Source: Acytostelium subglobosum LB1
Lineage: Eukaryota > Evosea > Eumycetozoa > Acytosteliales > Acytosteliaceae
Assembly: GCF_000787575.1 (NCBI RefSeq)
Contig: NW_012236521.1
Coordinates: 824,924 to 888,923 of the forward strand
DNA: 64,000 nt
Direction: 5' to 3'
Part shown: in pieces, positions 12,095-22,058 of the stretch
How positions within the stretch are numbered: the first letter of the stretch is position 1
How the letters are laid out: each line of letters opens with the position of its first letter
Notes under the pieces: model-generated
Seen by the model: only the letters and a program-made list of their open reading frames with translations
Databases searched by the model: none
Told to the model about the DNA's origin: nothing
Position numbers and translations under genes: made by a program

Positions 12095-13060
12095 TTAGGC
12101 GATTAGAATGGCACCCGAAAGTAGAGAGAATAAAATGGTAAGGAACCCATTTCTGAACAGTGCCGATCCAGATCCAGTGTAGCAGGGGATAGAGTAGGCT
12201 TTGTTGAAAGGGTAGCCACACTTGCTTGCGGAACAACTTGTTGGGATGTTTCTATCTACCTTTGGACATTTGTTGTTCATCAGACACTGGTTGAAGTCTG
12301 AGTATGTATTCTTCGACAAGGATGTTGGGTTGTAGGTTTGGAAACATCTGCCAAAATAAGGAGCGGCGCTGGGATCACATTGGCAAAGAGAAGGGAAATT
12401 AATGTCAAAGCAATCGCCTGTGCTGTTGCATCTGACGTTGTTGACTATGTTCTTGTTTTGACAGGTGTTGGAGATGCACAGTAGGTTCTGGGAGATGTCA
12501 CAATCCTCGTTCTCATCGCAGAATCCACCCGCAGGTACCGAGAAGAGTGCAACACAGACATTTTTCAAACAACTGCCGTTGAGGCTGCAGTCTGAATCCT
12601 TCTGACAAGCGGAACGATATGGTAGTGGGTCTGCACAAGTGAAGTTGTTGTTGCAGCGTTCAAAGTACTTGCATTGAACATCGGTTTGACAATTGGGATA
12701 GGTGGAGCTGGTGCACGTGCCTTGACAGGTCAGGCCACTTGAGCATTGGGTAGTGTTGGTGCATGGTTCACCAAAGCCAAGGTATTGTTGGGAGACACAG
12801 GTCTTTGTTGTTTTGTCACACATGTAGGAGTCTAAGCAGAGATTAGTCAGGGAACAATCACCTCCATTGCCAGGTATTGGAGTACACTTGTTGATGCCAT
12901 CAGTTGTCATTACACATAATCCATTATCTCGACAGATGTCTGATTCTGGGATACAGACTTCATTCATATTCTTGCATGCATAACATGTTCGTGTATTAAT
13001 ACCATTAACATTATAGACCAGCAGAACAACAATTAGAAAAGATAATATTTTATACTTCAT
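12095..13060 (-). CDS. Cys-rich GPI-anchored surface protein, array copy B
   Basis: One exon, 321 residues, the closest relative of copy A by eye. A signal peptide (about residues 1-20) precedes TRTCYACKNMNEVC; the same ordered Cys modules follow (GNGGDCSLTNLC, GEPCTNTTQCSSGLTC, CKYFERC, CDENEDCDISQNLLC, NNKCPKVD). The C-terminus SGSALFRNGFLTILFSLLSG is a likely GPI-attachment signal. Several N-X-S/T sites suggest glycosylation at the cell surface. The role is unknown; tandem copies like these are often used for adhesion or recognition. Confidence 0.8.
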   Translation of the reverse strand: MKYKILSFLIVVLLVYNVNGINTRTCYACKNMNEVCIPESDICRDNGLCVMTTDGINKCTPIPGNGGDCSLTNLCLDSYMCDKTTKTCVSQQYLGFGEPCTNTTQCSSGLTCQGTCTSSTYPNCQTDVQCKYFERCNNNFTCADPLPYRSACQKDSDCSLNGSCLKNVCVALFSVPAGGFCDENEDCDISQNLLCISNTCQNKNIVNNVRCNSTGDCFDINFPSLCQCDPSAAPYFGRCFQTYNPTSLSKNTYSDFNQCLMNNKCPKVDRNIPTSCSASKCGYPFNKAYSIPCYTGSGSALFRNGFLTILFSLLSGAILIA

Positions 13061-13189
13061 TATTTGTTTGTTTAAATGAATGAAAAATGAATGAATTCAT
13101 ATCATAAATTTAATAAAGACTTATTATATCATCCATCAACCAATCAATGATTGAATTTTCCTTGCTTGACCCAAAGCCCCACCCGTGCT

Positions 13190-13230
13190 TCAACTCAAAC
13201 TTGTTCTGCAAAGTTGATCACAGTTTGATG
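13190..13230. promoter_or_regulatory. Conserved upstream block of array copy B
   Basis: Partner of the block at 11961-12001, with one difference in 41 positions. It lies 130 bp upstream of the copy B ATG. No equivalent was found upstream of the later copies, which instead share a different upstream sequence. Confidence 0.5.
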
Positions 13231-13501
13231 ACGCCATGGGTTTGATTCAAACCACAGATGAACTGAATGTGGGACCCACTCTCACATGAACGACGACATT
13301 ACACTGCAAAACTTCCAAGATCAATGTTCAAATATCAAAGTAATGAATTCGATAGAGATACAATTAAAGTTATGATAAATATATTACTCGGCATCATAAA
13401 CAGTACAGATAGCTTGATGAGGCAGCCCAATCAATTGTGATCACATATATAATTCAAATTGGATCGTGTGGACTACTGTTGGTGAATTGATTGAGAGGCA
13501 A

Positions 13502-13762
13502 TCAAATTGTGCATTGGTTGGTATCTGTACAGCACTCTCCAAAAACCGAGGTATTAAAGGGAACTTGTATGGGTGGAATGATCACAGGTATAATCATCAG
13601 TGCAGAATAGGACCATCTAGAATTACCTCCTATTCCAGGAGGTACTAGACATTTATAGTTGCCATCGGCTAACTTTATACATTCTCCTTCACCACAAAAG
13701 TCATAGAACTCTGGGTCCCAAGCTTCATTCAAATTCAGATTTGTGGTGATTTGAATGATCAA
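13502..13762 (-). pseudogene. Decayed N-terminal fragment of the Cys-rich family
   Basis: A minus-strand frame shows LNLNEAWDPEFYDFCGEGEC, YKCLVPPGIGGN and GECCTDTNQC, matching the family's LNEVCDP..DFC, KC.PIPGNGGDCS and GEPC.N.TQC modules in order. The signal peptide, the middle and the C-terminal half are missing, and one conserved cysteine is replaced (NEAW for NEVC). It lies between copies B and C. Confidence 0.7.
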
Positions 13763-13833
13763 TCAATGTCTTTATTATTTATTTATGTTCCGTGGATATA
13801 GGTACCAGTCATCAATCGGAATATTTGGATAAT

Positions 13834-14787
13834 TTATAATATGGCAGTGGTGAGGAGGATGGCGATAACAAAGGTGATGTTGACTTTGTTGAAAAGGGCC
13901 GAGCCTGAGCTGCAAGGGCTCTTGTAGGTCTTGGAGAATGGAAAGCCACATTTTCCTCCCGAGCAGCTGGCAGGGATGTGTGAATCGACTTGAGGGCATT
14001 TGTTATCCATCAGACACTGGTTGTAGTCATAATAATCTTGCTTGGACAAACCTTTTGGGTCCATGATAGTGTGGCACCTGCCAATCGATGGAGAGACACT
14101 GCTGTCACACCCACAGTAACGGTAATTTAAAACATCACCGCAGTCAAGGGTAGAGTTGCACTTCAATTTGTCGTAGAAGTTCTTATTCTGGCAGATAAAA
14201 CCGATGCATAGTAGGTTCTGGGATGTGTCACATATCTCGTCGGAATAACAATCTCCACCTTCAGAAACAGAGAAGTAAGGAACACAGACTCTATTCATAC
14301 AGTTGCTAAGGAGGCTGCAGTCTCCACCATATTGACAGGCCGATCCATCGACCAGGGGCGTAGCACATGTTCCAGCATAGTTGCATCGTTCATTGTATCT
14401 ACATTCGACGTCCATTACACACTTGGGGTAGAGGGAGGAGGAACATGATCCATCAGTGCAGGTCAGACCAATCGAACATTGGGTGTTGTTGGCGCAAGAC
14501 TCGCCATAACCAAGGTAGTTTTGGGAGACACAGATCTTAGTTATATCGTCACACCTGTACTCGTCCAAACAAAATTTGGTCTTGGAACAATCTCCTCCAT
14601 TACCAGGGATGGCAATACACTCTCCGGTTCCATCTTCGCCAGTCACACAGAAACTATTGTCACGACAAAAGTCAACATCTGGGGTACATACTTCATTCAA
14701 ACTCTTGCATGAAGAACATCTACCATTAATATTGACTACCAGTGTCACAAATAATAATATAACTAATAATAATGAGTTCTTATTCAT
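13834..14787 (-). CDS. Cys-rich GPI-anchored surface protein, array copy C
   Basis: One exon, 317 residues. The open frame extends upstream to 14916, but that extension is Asn/Ile-rich intergenic sequence; the ATG at 14787 (MNKNSLLLVILLFVTLVV) gives a proper signal peptide and is chosen. The mature part begins RCSSCKSLNEVC and carries the family modules through DNKCPQVDSHIPASCSGGKC. The tail after PCSSGSALFNKV is hydrophobic, consistent with a GPI signal. It is closest to decayed copy D. Confidence 0.8.
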   Translation of the reverse strand: MNKNSLLLVILLFVTLVVNINGRCSSCKSLNEVCTPDVDFCRDNSFCVTGEDGTGECIAIPGNGGDCSKTKFCLDEYRCDDITKICVSQNYLGYGESCANNTQCSIGLTCTDGSCSSSLYPKCVMDVECRYNERCNYAGTCATPLVDGSACQYGGDCSLLSNCMNRVCVPYFSVSEGGDCYSDEICDTSQNLLCIGFICQNKNFYDKLKCNSTLDCGDVLNYRYCGCDSSVSPSIGRCHTIMDPKGLSKQDYYDYNQCLMDNKCPQVDSHIPASCSGGKCGFPFSKTYKSPCSSGSALFNKVNITFVIAILLTTAIL

Positions 14788-15193
14788 TATATATATGTTT
14801 GATTGATTGATTGAATAATGGAATGATTGGATTAAATTAAAGATTGAATTATTAATTGCTTGTATAATATAATATTGATTATTGAGATTGATTGAATGAT
14901 TAATTATTGAGTGCAAATTGACTGATTTTAATCACTAAATACGAATACCCCTAACGATCTTTTGACGGGTTGTCTTTAACTCCCCTCGCGTCCTCAAGAC
15001 ACACGACACATGTCTATTTGGAATCGACCTGGGAAGAATTATATCAACATTTTTATTCCATTTAATGATTGACTGTAGTCAACGTAACTTATGCTTCAAA
15101 ATGCTGAGCAGTTGAGACAGATACAAAGTTAAAGAGAGAGAAGGATGTATAGTGAGGGTTCCCAACCCTTGGCTAATGGATTGAAATGGATTT

Positions 15194-16138
15194 TTAGAGG
15201 AGGAACATGGCAGCGGCAAGGAGGAGTACGCTAAAGGTGAGGTGAACATTGCTAAAGAGACCAGAGCCAGAGTTACATGGGTTGTTGAAGGCCTTGGTGA
15301 GTGGGTTGCCACACTTGCCACCGGAGCAGCTGGCAGGGATCTGTGAGTCGACTTTAGGACATTTGTTATTGATCAGACACTGGTTGTAGTCGTAGTAGAT
15401 GTTCTTGGACAAGACAGTTGGGTCCATGATTGGTTGACATCTTCCAATGGATGGCGAGGCACTGCTATCACATTGGCAACGAGTGAAATTTAGAACTTGA
15501 TTGCAGTCAATGGTACTGTTACACATGGTGCTGGCGAGGACGTCCTTGTTCTGGCAGGTAAAGCCGAAGCAGAGGAGGTTCTGGGGGATGTCACAATCCT
15601 CGTTGGCAAGACATGCACCTCCAGCTGCCACTGAAAAGCGAGCAACACAGACTCTATCCAAACAGCTACTGAGGATGCAACAATCTCTATTATAATAGCA
15701 GCCTGATCCATCGGGGAGGGTGTCGCACATGTTCCAGCATTGTTGCAGCGCTCATTGTACTTGCATTGGACATCCCCTTGACACTTGGGGGTAGAGGGAA
15801 GAAGTGCAGGTTCCATCAGTTCAGGTCAAACCCATCGAACATTGGGTAATGTTGGAGCAAGACTGGCCATATCCAAGGTAGTGTTACATCGTCGCAGGTG
15901 TACTGGTCCAAACATTGATTGGTCTTGGAACAATCTCCTCCATTACCAAGGATGGCAATACACTTGCCAGTTCCATCTTCGCTGCCACACACATTCCATT
16001 GCCACGACAAAAGTCAACAGTCGGGTCACATACTTCATTCAAACTCTTGCATGAAAGGCAAGTACCAGTACCATTAACATTGGCTACCAGTGCCACAAAC
16101 AATATAACTAATAATATTATTAAGTTGGAGCTATTCAT
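15194..16138 (-). pseudogene. Frame-disrupted member of the Cys-rich family, copy D
   Basis: The whole length of a family member is present, from the signal peptide (ATG at 16138, MNSSNLIILLVILFVALV) to the hydrophobic tail at 15194, but the reading frame changes several times: after the first module (around 16000), near 15890 where part of the KICVSQNYLGYG segment is lost, and again in the 15730-15830 region. The last 178 codons are open and well conserved. Either a recent pseudogene or, less likely, sequencing error in a repetitive array. Confidence 0.75.
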
Positions 16139-16534
16139 TGAATGATTGATATGTTTAATCGAATAATAAAAAAATTAATTGATGGGAATAGAATATAAGA
16201 TGAATGATTGATTTATTGGAGTATTTCCAACTCCAGAATATAAGATGATTGATTAAATAGATTTATTCAAACTCCTGTCATTCATTTCCTAAACCACGGT
16301 AACACGTTGTAATAAATCAACCACGTCTAACTCTTAAGACATGACACTTGTTTGTTTTAGAAAAGAATTGGCAATAATATCAACATGTTTATTCAATTGA
16401 ATGATTGACTGAAGTCAATGTATGCACCAAAAGGATCCATTGTCGACACAGATAAAAGGTATGAAGTAGGGGAAGGAAAGGGAAGAGAGAAGTATAGAGA
16501 GGGTTCGGAACTCTTTGCTAATGGATTGTGATGA

Positions 16535-17491
16535 TTAGAGGAGGAGCATGGCAGCGGCAAGGAGGAGGGCGCTGAAAAAGGTGAGGTGGACATTGCTAAA
16601 GAGGGCAGAGCCAGAGTTACATGGGTTGAAATTGGCGTTGGCCAAGGGTCTGCCACACTTGCCACCGGCGCAACTGGCGGGGATGTTAGCATCGACTTGT
16701 GGACACTTGTTGGTCTGGAGGCACTTGAAGTAGTCGGTGAAGGTGCTCTTGGATACGACGGTTGGGTCGATGACTGGGTGGCAGGTTCCGTTGGCTGGCT
16801 TGGAGTTGCCGTCGCAAGTGCAAACACTCAAGAAGTCTCCACAATCAGCAGTTGAGTTACACTTGGTGTTGGTGATGACGTTCTTGTTCTGGCAGGTCTT
16901 CTTGATGCAGACGAGGTTCTGGGAGATGTCACAGTTGGTGGTGTCGGCACAGGCGCCACCATTGGCAACAGAGAAGAAGGCCGTACAGACGCTGTTCAAA
17001 CAGTTGCTGGTGAAACTGCAGTCACCATCAGCCTTGCAGGCAGTTCCATCGGCCACTGGCACGGCACAGGTTAAAGCATTGTTGCAACGCTCGTTGTACT
17101 TACATTGCTCGTCAGCAATACAGGATGGGTAGGTGGTGGTTCCACAAGCTGAGCTGATGCAGGTCAAGCCGGTTGTGCATTGGGTATCGTTGGCGCATGC
17201 CTCACCGTAGCCAAGGTAGCGAAGGGAGACACAGATTTTGGAAGTTGGGTCACAGGCGTACTCGTCCAAACAGGCCTTGGTGATGGAGCAATCACCGCCG
17301 TTGCCTGGAACGGCGGTACATTTGTAGGTGCTATCGGTTTGCTTTGCACAAATTGCATTGTTTCCACAAGCATTTGACAATGGGTCACAGACCTCATTCA
17401 ACTTCTTGCAAGAGAGGCAAGTACCATCAGCATTGGCCAACAATGGTACCAATAAAACGACAAGTAATAATGATAATTTGGCGTAGTTCAT
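16535..17491 (-). CDS. Cys-rich GPI-anchored surface protein, array copy E
   Basis: One exon, 318 residues. Signal peptide MNYAKLSLLLVVLLVPLLAN, then CLSCKKLNEVCDP, GNGGDCS, GEACANDTQC, CKYNERC, CDISQNLVC, TNKCPQVDANIPASCAGGKC and a tail of small residues followed by ALFSNVHLTFFSALLLAAAM, a typical GPI signal. Its codon use is the most GC-rich and regular of the array, suggesting it is the most highly expressed or most strongly selected copy. Confidence 0.85.
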   Translation of the reverse strand: MNYAKLSLLLVVLLVPLLANADGTCLSCKKLNEVCDPLSNACGNNAICAKQTDSTYKCTAVPGNGGDCSITKACLDEYACDPTSKICVSLRYLGYGEACANDTQCTTGLTCISSACGTTTYPSCIADEQCKYNERCNNALTCAVPVADGTACKADGDCSFTSNCLNSVCTAFFSVANGGACADTTNCDISQNLVCIKKTCQNKNVITNTKCNSTADCGDFLSVCTCDGNSKPANGTCHPVIDPTVVSKSTFTDYFKCLQTNKCPQVDANIPASCAGGKCGRPLANANFNPCNSGSALFSNVHLTFFSALLLAAAMLLL

Positions 17492-18243
17492 TGTTTGTTT
17501 GTTTGTTTGTTAAGAGGGATAGAGATTATATTTGTATACAGTATATGTTCAATGGATGATTGAATGAATGAATGAATGAAGTTGAATGTATATATGAGCT
17601 TAAGTGCTTTAGATGTTTGTTTGTTTGATATGAAATAGTTGAAGAGAGGCCCGGCATCGCTACTTAAATAGGTTATTCTTTGTATCCTGGCCCATCTGAA
17701 GTTGAAGTTGCCAGACAAGTTGCCAGATAGCCAGCCAGCCAGCCAGCGACGCTGAATAATGTTTAATTTGGACCTACCTAACTACTAAGGGGGGGGGTGA
17801 ATGAATGAATAATTGAAGCTTGTCTTTACCGTCATTAGTGTGTTTGGCTGAGAGTGTCAGTGTGTTGGTGTGAGTGTCAAAGAGTGTGTGTGTTTGGGCC
17901 TTGTTGATTGACATGTTCATCTTCAGCCCCGAATGAACCCACCTTGCCACGACACCATCTCCCCACACTCTTCAACAACAAGAGCAAATTGAAGTGCAAT
18001 GTAAGTACATTATGTTTGATTGGAAGATAATCCCGATCAAAGAGGATTAGGTATGTACCAAATGTGTGAGGTCTCTGAGGTGTTGGCGCAGACGAGTCCC
18101 AAGGTTAGGGGGGAGACACTTTGTTTCATCTCCAACTCTTCAGATAATGGAACACCTTTGTGTTATGTATTCTATTAATATACTATTGTACTATATTGCC
18201 AGGATATGACCTTTTTTGGAACTTAACTTAACTTTGCAAGCGT

Positions 18244-18311
18244 GGTTTGCCAATAACTACAACAATGATCATTCATTCATACATTCATACATTCAATTAC
18301 ATTGGCAAACC
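18244..18311. repeat. Inverted repeat with 11-bp arms
   Basis: GGTTTGCCAAT at 18244-18254 and ATTGGCAAACC at 18301-18311 are exact reverse complements separated by 46 bp of cattcat repeats. The sequence on each side (gtggtaatggta versus ggatattaccat, 18313-18380) is also roughly inverted, hinting at a larger, eroded foldback element. Confidence 0.45.
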
Positions 18312-18408
18312 GTGGATATTACCATTTCCAATTCATTTCGCTCAAAGTTCAAAGGCTAGAACTCCACGTGGTAATGGTATTCCGCATCGACACATGTATC
18401 CAGTGAGT

Positions 18409-18426
18409 GATCTTTGATCAAAGATC
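18409..18426. repeat. 18-bp perfect palindrome
   Basis: GATCTTTGATCAAAGATC is an exact palindrome centred on TGATCA. It sits in the same gene-free segment as the 11-bp inverted repeat. A dyad binding site or an element end are both possible. Confidence 0.4.
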
Positions 18427-18834
18427 TCTCCCTAACACCACATTGTGTAAGATTCATTGAAAGAATTAGATATCTAATCCTTCAGTCCAAGGATTGTAGT
18501 GTGACCCTCCCAACAACCACATGGACAATATCTAACTTTAAGCTCTTTGAAATATCCCTCGACTTGCGTTTCTAGAACCCTAAATTCAAAGATCTCTCTC
18601 ACTAAATATTCATTAATGTATCAACAAATACTAACTAAGTCTTGTTATAATTATAATTATCTCTTTGTGTGTTTGACGTTCATTGACCGAGAAAGTGTTG
18701 TGTATGGGAGTGTTTGAACTTGAACTTGAACATGAACTTGAAGTGAATGTCACATGATCCAACCACACAATTTCATTCACTTTTCATTCTTTTTAACAAC
18801 ATCCTCTACATGTATACCTTATCTCGAGATAATA

Positions 18835-20299
18835 ATGTCAACAAAACAAACTAATAAGATAATTGATGATATTGATATTGATACAGATGATACTCATACA
18901 TCAACAAGTAATCTAACATCAAGTAATGAGTCAATTGGAAGTTCAAGTGGAACTGGTGAACCAACAACACTCACATCAATCGCTCAGAGCAACATGGTAC
19001 AACAAATATTCACAAAGAGAAGGATGCCCAAACATATGTACGTTTGAACAACCATTCAATCACATTCAATCCAAACTAACAATCAATCGCACTCATACGT
19101 AGACCTTATGTAGATGGTACAGCACTCAAATCATTCTTGAACTCGGCATTGGACTTTATACATTCATCACATCAATCATTGGATTCGAGTAGAGCTTGGA
19201 TATGCTTTTGGGTATTGCATGGTCTTGATCTGTTGGGCGACGTGGATGAGCGCATGGATGTGTTGGCTCCAAGAAGTATATCATTCTTGCAACGATTGCA
19301 GAGTGCTCAAACTGGTGGATTCGCTGGTGGCATCGATCAGGTGTCTCATGTCGTCTCGACATTCGCAGCGATCAACGCGTTGATGATCATCGGAACGACC
19401 GAAGCCTACGACTGCATCGACCGCGCGGGCATGTACCGCTTCCTCCTCTCGCTAAAGACGCCTCACGGCTCCTTCCGAACACAGGTCGACGGTGAGGACG
19501 ACTCGCGCTCCACCTACTGCGCTGTGGTCATCTCATCGCTGCTCAATATACAGACACCTGAGCTGCTGGCGGGCGTGCCCGAGTACCTGGTGCGCTGTCA
19601 GACGTTCGAAGGTGGTTTTGGTGCCACACCCGGCAACGAAGCACATGGTGGCTACACATATTGTGCCGTTGCCGCTCTATCGTTGATGGATCACTTTGGT
19701 TCGATTGACAGCGAGTCATTGTTGCGATGGGCTGTCAACAAGCAACCTGCCTACGATGGTGGATTCCAAGGACGAACCAACAAGCTGGTGGACACTTGCT
19801 ACACCTTTTGGCAAGGTGGCGTGTTCCCAATCATCCAATCACATCTTGGACCCGTTGCACAAAACATTGGCAACGATGCCATTGGCAAACACCTCTTTGA
19901 TCAACTACAACTCCAAGACTACTGTCTAATCTGTTGTCAAGATACAAGAGGTGGATTCTCAGATCATCCAGAGAAGTATGTATCCTCATTCATTCATTCT
20001 TTCACTCAAGTCCAACCGAACAATCACTAACTCAATTCAATCAACTTATTAGGGGAAGGGATTATTATCATACATGTTATACAATGTCTGGACTGTCAAT
20101 TGCACAACATAATGATATTCATTTGGCAGTCAATATGATAAATCATCATACTCAAGAGATGCCACAACTGAGTAGAACTGTTACACAACTCAATGGTGGC
20201 ACAGTACTAGAGGCCACACATCCAATATTCAATATCCGACTACCAAAATGCACCAAAGCATTACAATACTTCCGATCCAGGCCAAACATAAATGTATAA
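18835..20299 (+). CDS. fntB: Protein farnesyltransferase beta subunit
   Basis: Catalytic beta subunit of CaaX farnesyltransferase; with the alpha subunit it attaches farnesyl to the CaaX cysteine of Ras-type proteins in the cytosol. Three exons in phase (18835-19037, 19103-19975, 20053-20299) give 440 residues. After a 60-residue Ser/Thr-rich leader come the alpha-alpha barrel repeats: GGFAGGIDQVSHVVSTFAA, HGSFR, STYCAVVISSLLNI, GGFGATPGNEAHGGYTYCAV, YDGGFQGRTNKLVDTCYTFW and YYHTCYTMSGLSIAQ. The zinc ligands are visible as D and C in LVDTCYTFW and H in YYHTCY. The pattern is that of the farnesyl, not the geranylgeranyl, beta subunit. The start is the ATG at 18835, after a TATA-poor AT-rich leader. 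Confidence 0.92.
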
Positions 20300-20482
20300 T
20301 CAATAGATATCACCTCCTCAACTTTCATGTTTATGATTGTGCGAGGGCAAGGGCAAGGGCGAGGGCAAGGGCTAGCAAAGTTGAAAAAACGACCGAATCA
20401 AATTCAATCATCACCAATCTTCGTTACATCACATACTTATTATTATTTATTAAATATATATAGATACAGAAACAGATACATA

Positions 20483-21323
20483 ATGAGCGAATCACTTGAG
20501 AATATATCACTTACTACAGGTGTGTCAACTACAAAGACAGATTCATCAAATGATATAGACGACGGATCATTATTATATGATGAGTTCAATCTTATAGATC
20601 AAATGGCAAAGAATGCTGCTGCACATCTAGGTCGTCTGATACAAGAACAACAACTGTATGTTGATGATCAAACATCATAGTCACAAGAACTAATCACTCA
20701 TTCAATCACCTAATCACAGTCTAACAACACAAGGAGTACTACGTAATGAGTTGAAAGAGTCTAGTAAGGCACAGTTCAGAGAGAATGCAGTGCAGAAGGT
20801 TGACAATGTTAAGAAGATGATAAAGAATATAAATGAAGGTGATTCAGTACTGCCCAACAAGTTGGTAGTTGTATGTATCTACTGCGAGGATGATGAAGTA
20901 CACGATGATCGCGCGACAAAGACTGACAATCAATCAACGAATCATAATTAGAAACAAAACCATGAGACAAAGAAATGGTTCAACTTTGGAGCTGGAGAGA
21001 TTACTGATGAGATGAAGACAGAGGCCAACATGATAAAGTTGAAGAAGTTTGCGGATAACACTCAAAAGTACACGAGAAGTGCAAAGGCACCACTGCCCAA
21101 GTACTTTGAGATTGGTACCATTGTCAACAATCACGAGGACTATCATAATAGATTCACAAACAAGGAGAAGAAGCGTGGTAACTTGGGCGACCTCATGGCC
21201 GATGACAAGGTGATGGCCTACATCGACAAGAAGTCCTCGGAACTCATCTCTGAGGCTCGCGACAGGAAGAAACAACGTACAGCATATCATCTTAAAAAGA
21301 AGAGTAATACTAAAAAGGATTAA
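20483..21323 (+). CDS. Fcf2-family pre-rRNA processing factor
   Basis: Nucleolar protein of the Fcf2/DNTTIP2 family, needed in yeast for early cleavages of pre-18S rRNA. Three exons (20483-20655, 20720-20870, 20952-21323) give about 231 residues; the exon 2 donor could also be six bases earlier. The Fcf2 domain fills the C-terminal half: KKWFNFGAGEITDEMKTE, then PLPKYFEIGTIVNNHEDYHN, then RFTNKEKKRGNLGDLMADDK, and a Lys-rich tail that should act as a nucleolar signal. The N-terminal half is acidic and helical. It starts 184 bp downstream of the farnesyltransferase stop on the same strand. Confidence 0.85.
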
Positions 21324-22058
21324 GATCCATCCATACATTATGGATGATATGATATGAACTGGACTGCGAATTGACTGGACTGGACTTTACTTGATCATTA
21401 GTATGGCCGCGGACGAATATGAATGAATGAATGAGTGGAGTGGATTGTGTGGCCATGCCATGCCATTGTTGGTGGAACCAAGAGATAAGAGATGGAGATG
21501 GGGGAGAGCATGGTGTTGTGGAGAAGGCAAACGCCTCATGTGAACATGGTCATGTGATGTCGTTAAATGAATGACAATAACTAACATCCCACTTATCATC
21601 ACATCACAACTCAACACAACTAACTATCAGCAACAACAAAACAAACACATAAATTAAACACATACCAAGACCATCATGCCAATCACTGTTTAATACCCCC
21701 ATTACCACACACACATACTAATCATTCAATCAAACACATGATCAACAACCTATTTTTACAACACTGATCATGTGTGTGAGTGTCTCATCACATGGATTTA
21801 TATCTCAATCAATCAAACATTCACACACACACACGATCAATGGAGATGAAGACTAACGTTCTTTATACCTTTAATCAATCAATGACCTCTCCAATCCAAC
21901 AAACACATGCTGTACTCAATCAAATCACACACTCACATCTAACTCATTCATCATCATTGATTGTACTCTCTTGATTAATTCGACTTTATATCATTTAATT
22001 GTATAAATAATATAAATAAGAGAAGATAAAAATAACTATATACTTATAAATATCAAAA
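21324..22058. other. Gene-free stretch upstream of the IPT/TIG gene
   Basis: Low-complexity cacaca/atcaatca sequence without a credible frame. The last 80 bp are very AT-rich (ataaataatataaataag) and are the likely promoter of the gene starting at 22059. Confidence 0.4.

Larger units (their letters stand above)
17492..18834. other. Gene-free stretch with inverted repeats
   Basis: No supported coding region in about 1.3 kb. The part next to copy E (17492-17640) is its promoter, with gtttgtttgtttg runs. The centre (18240-18430) holds inverted repeats listed separately. The right end is the promoter of the farnesyltransferase gene. Confidence 0.4.
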
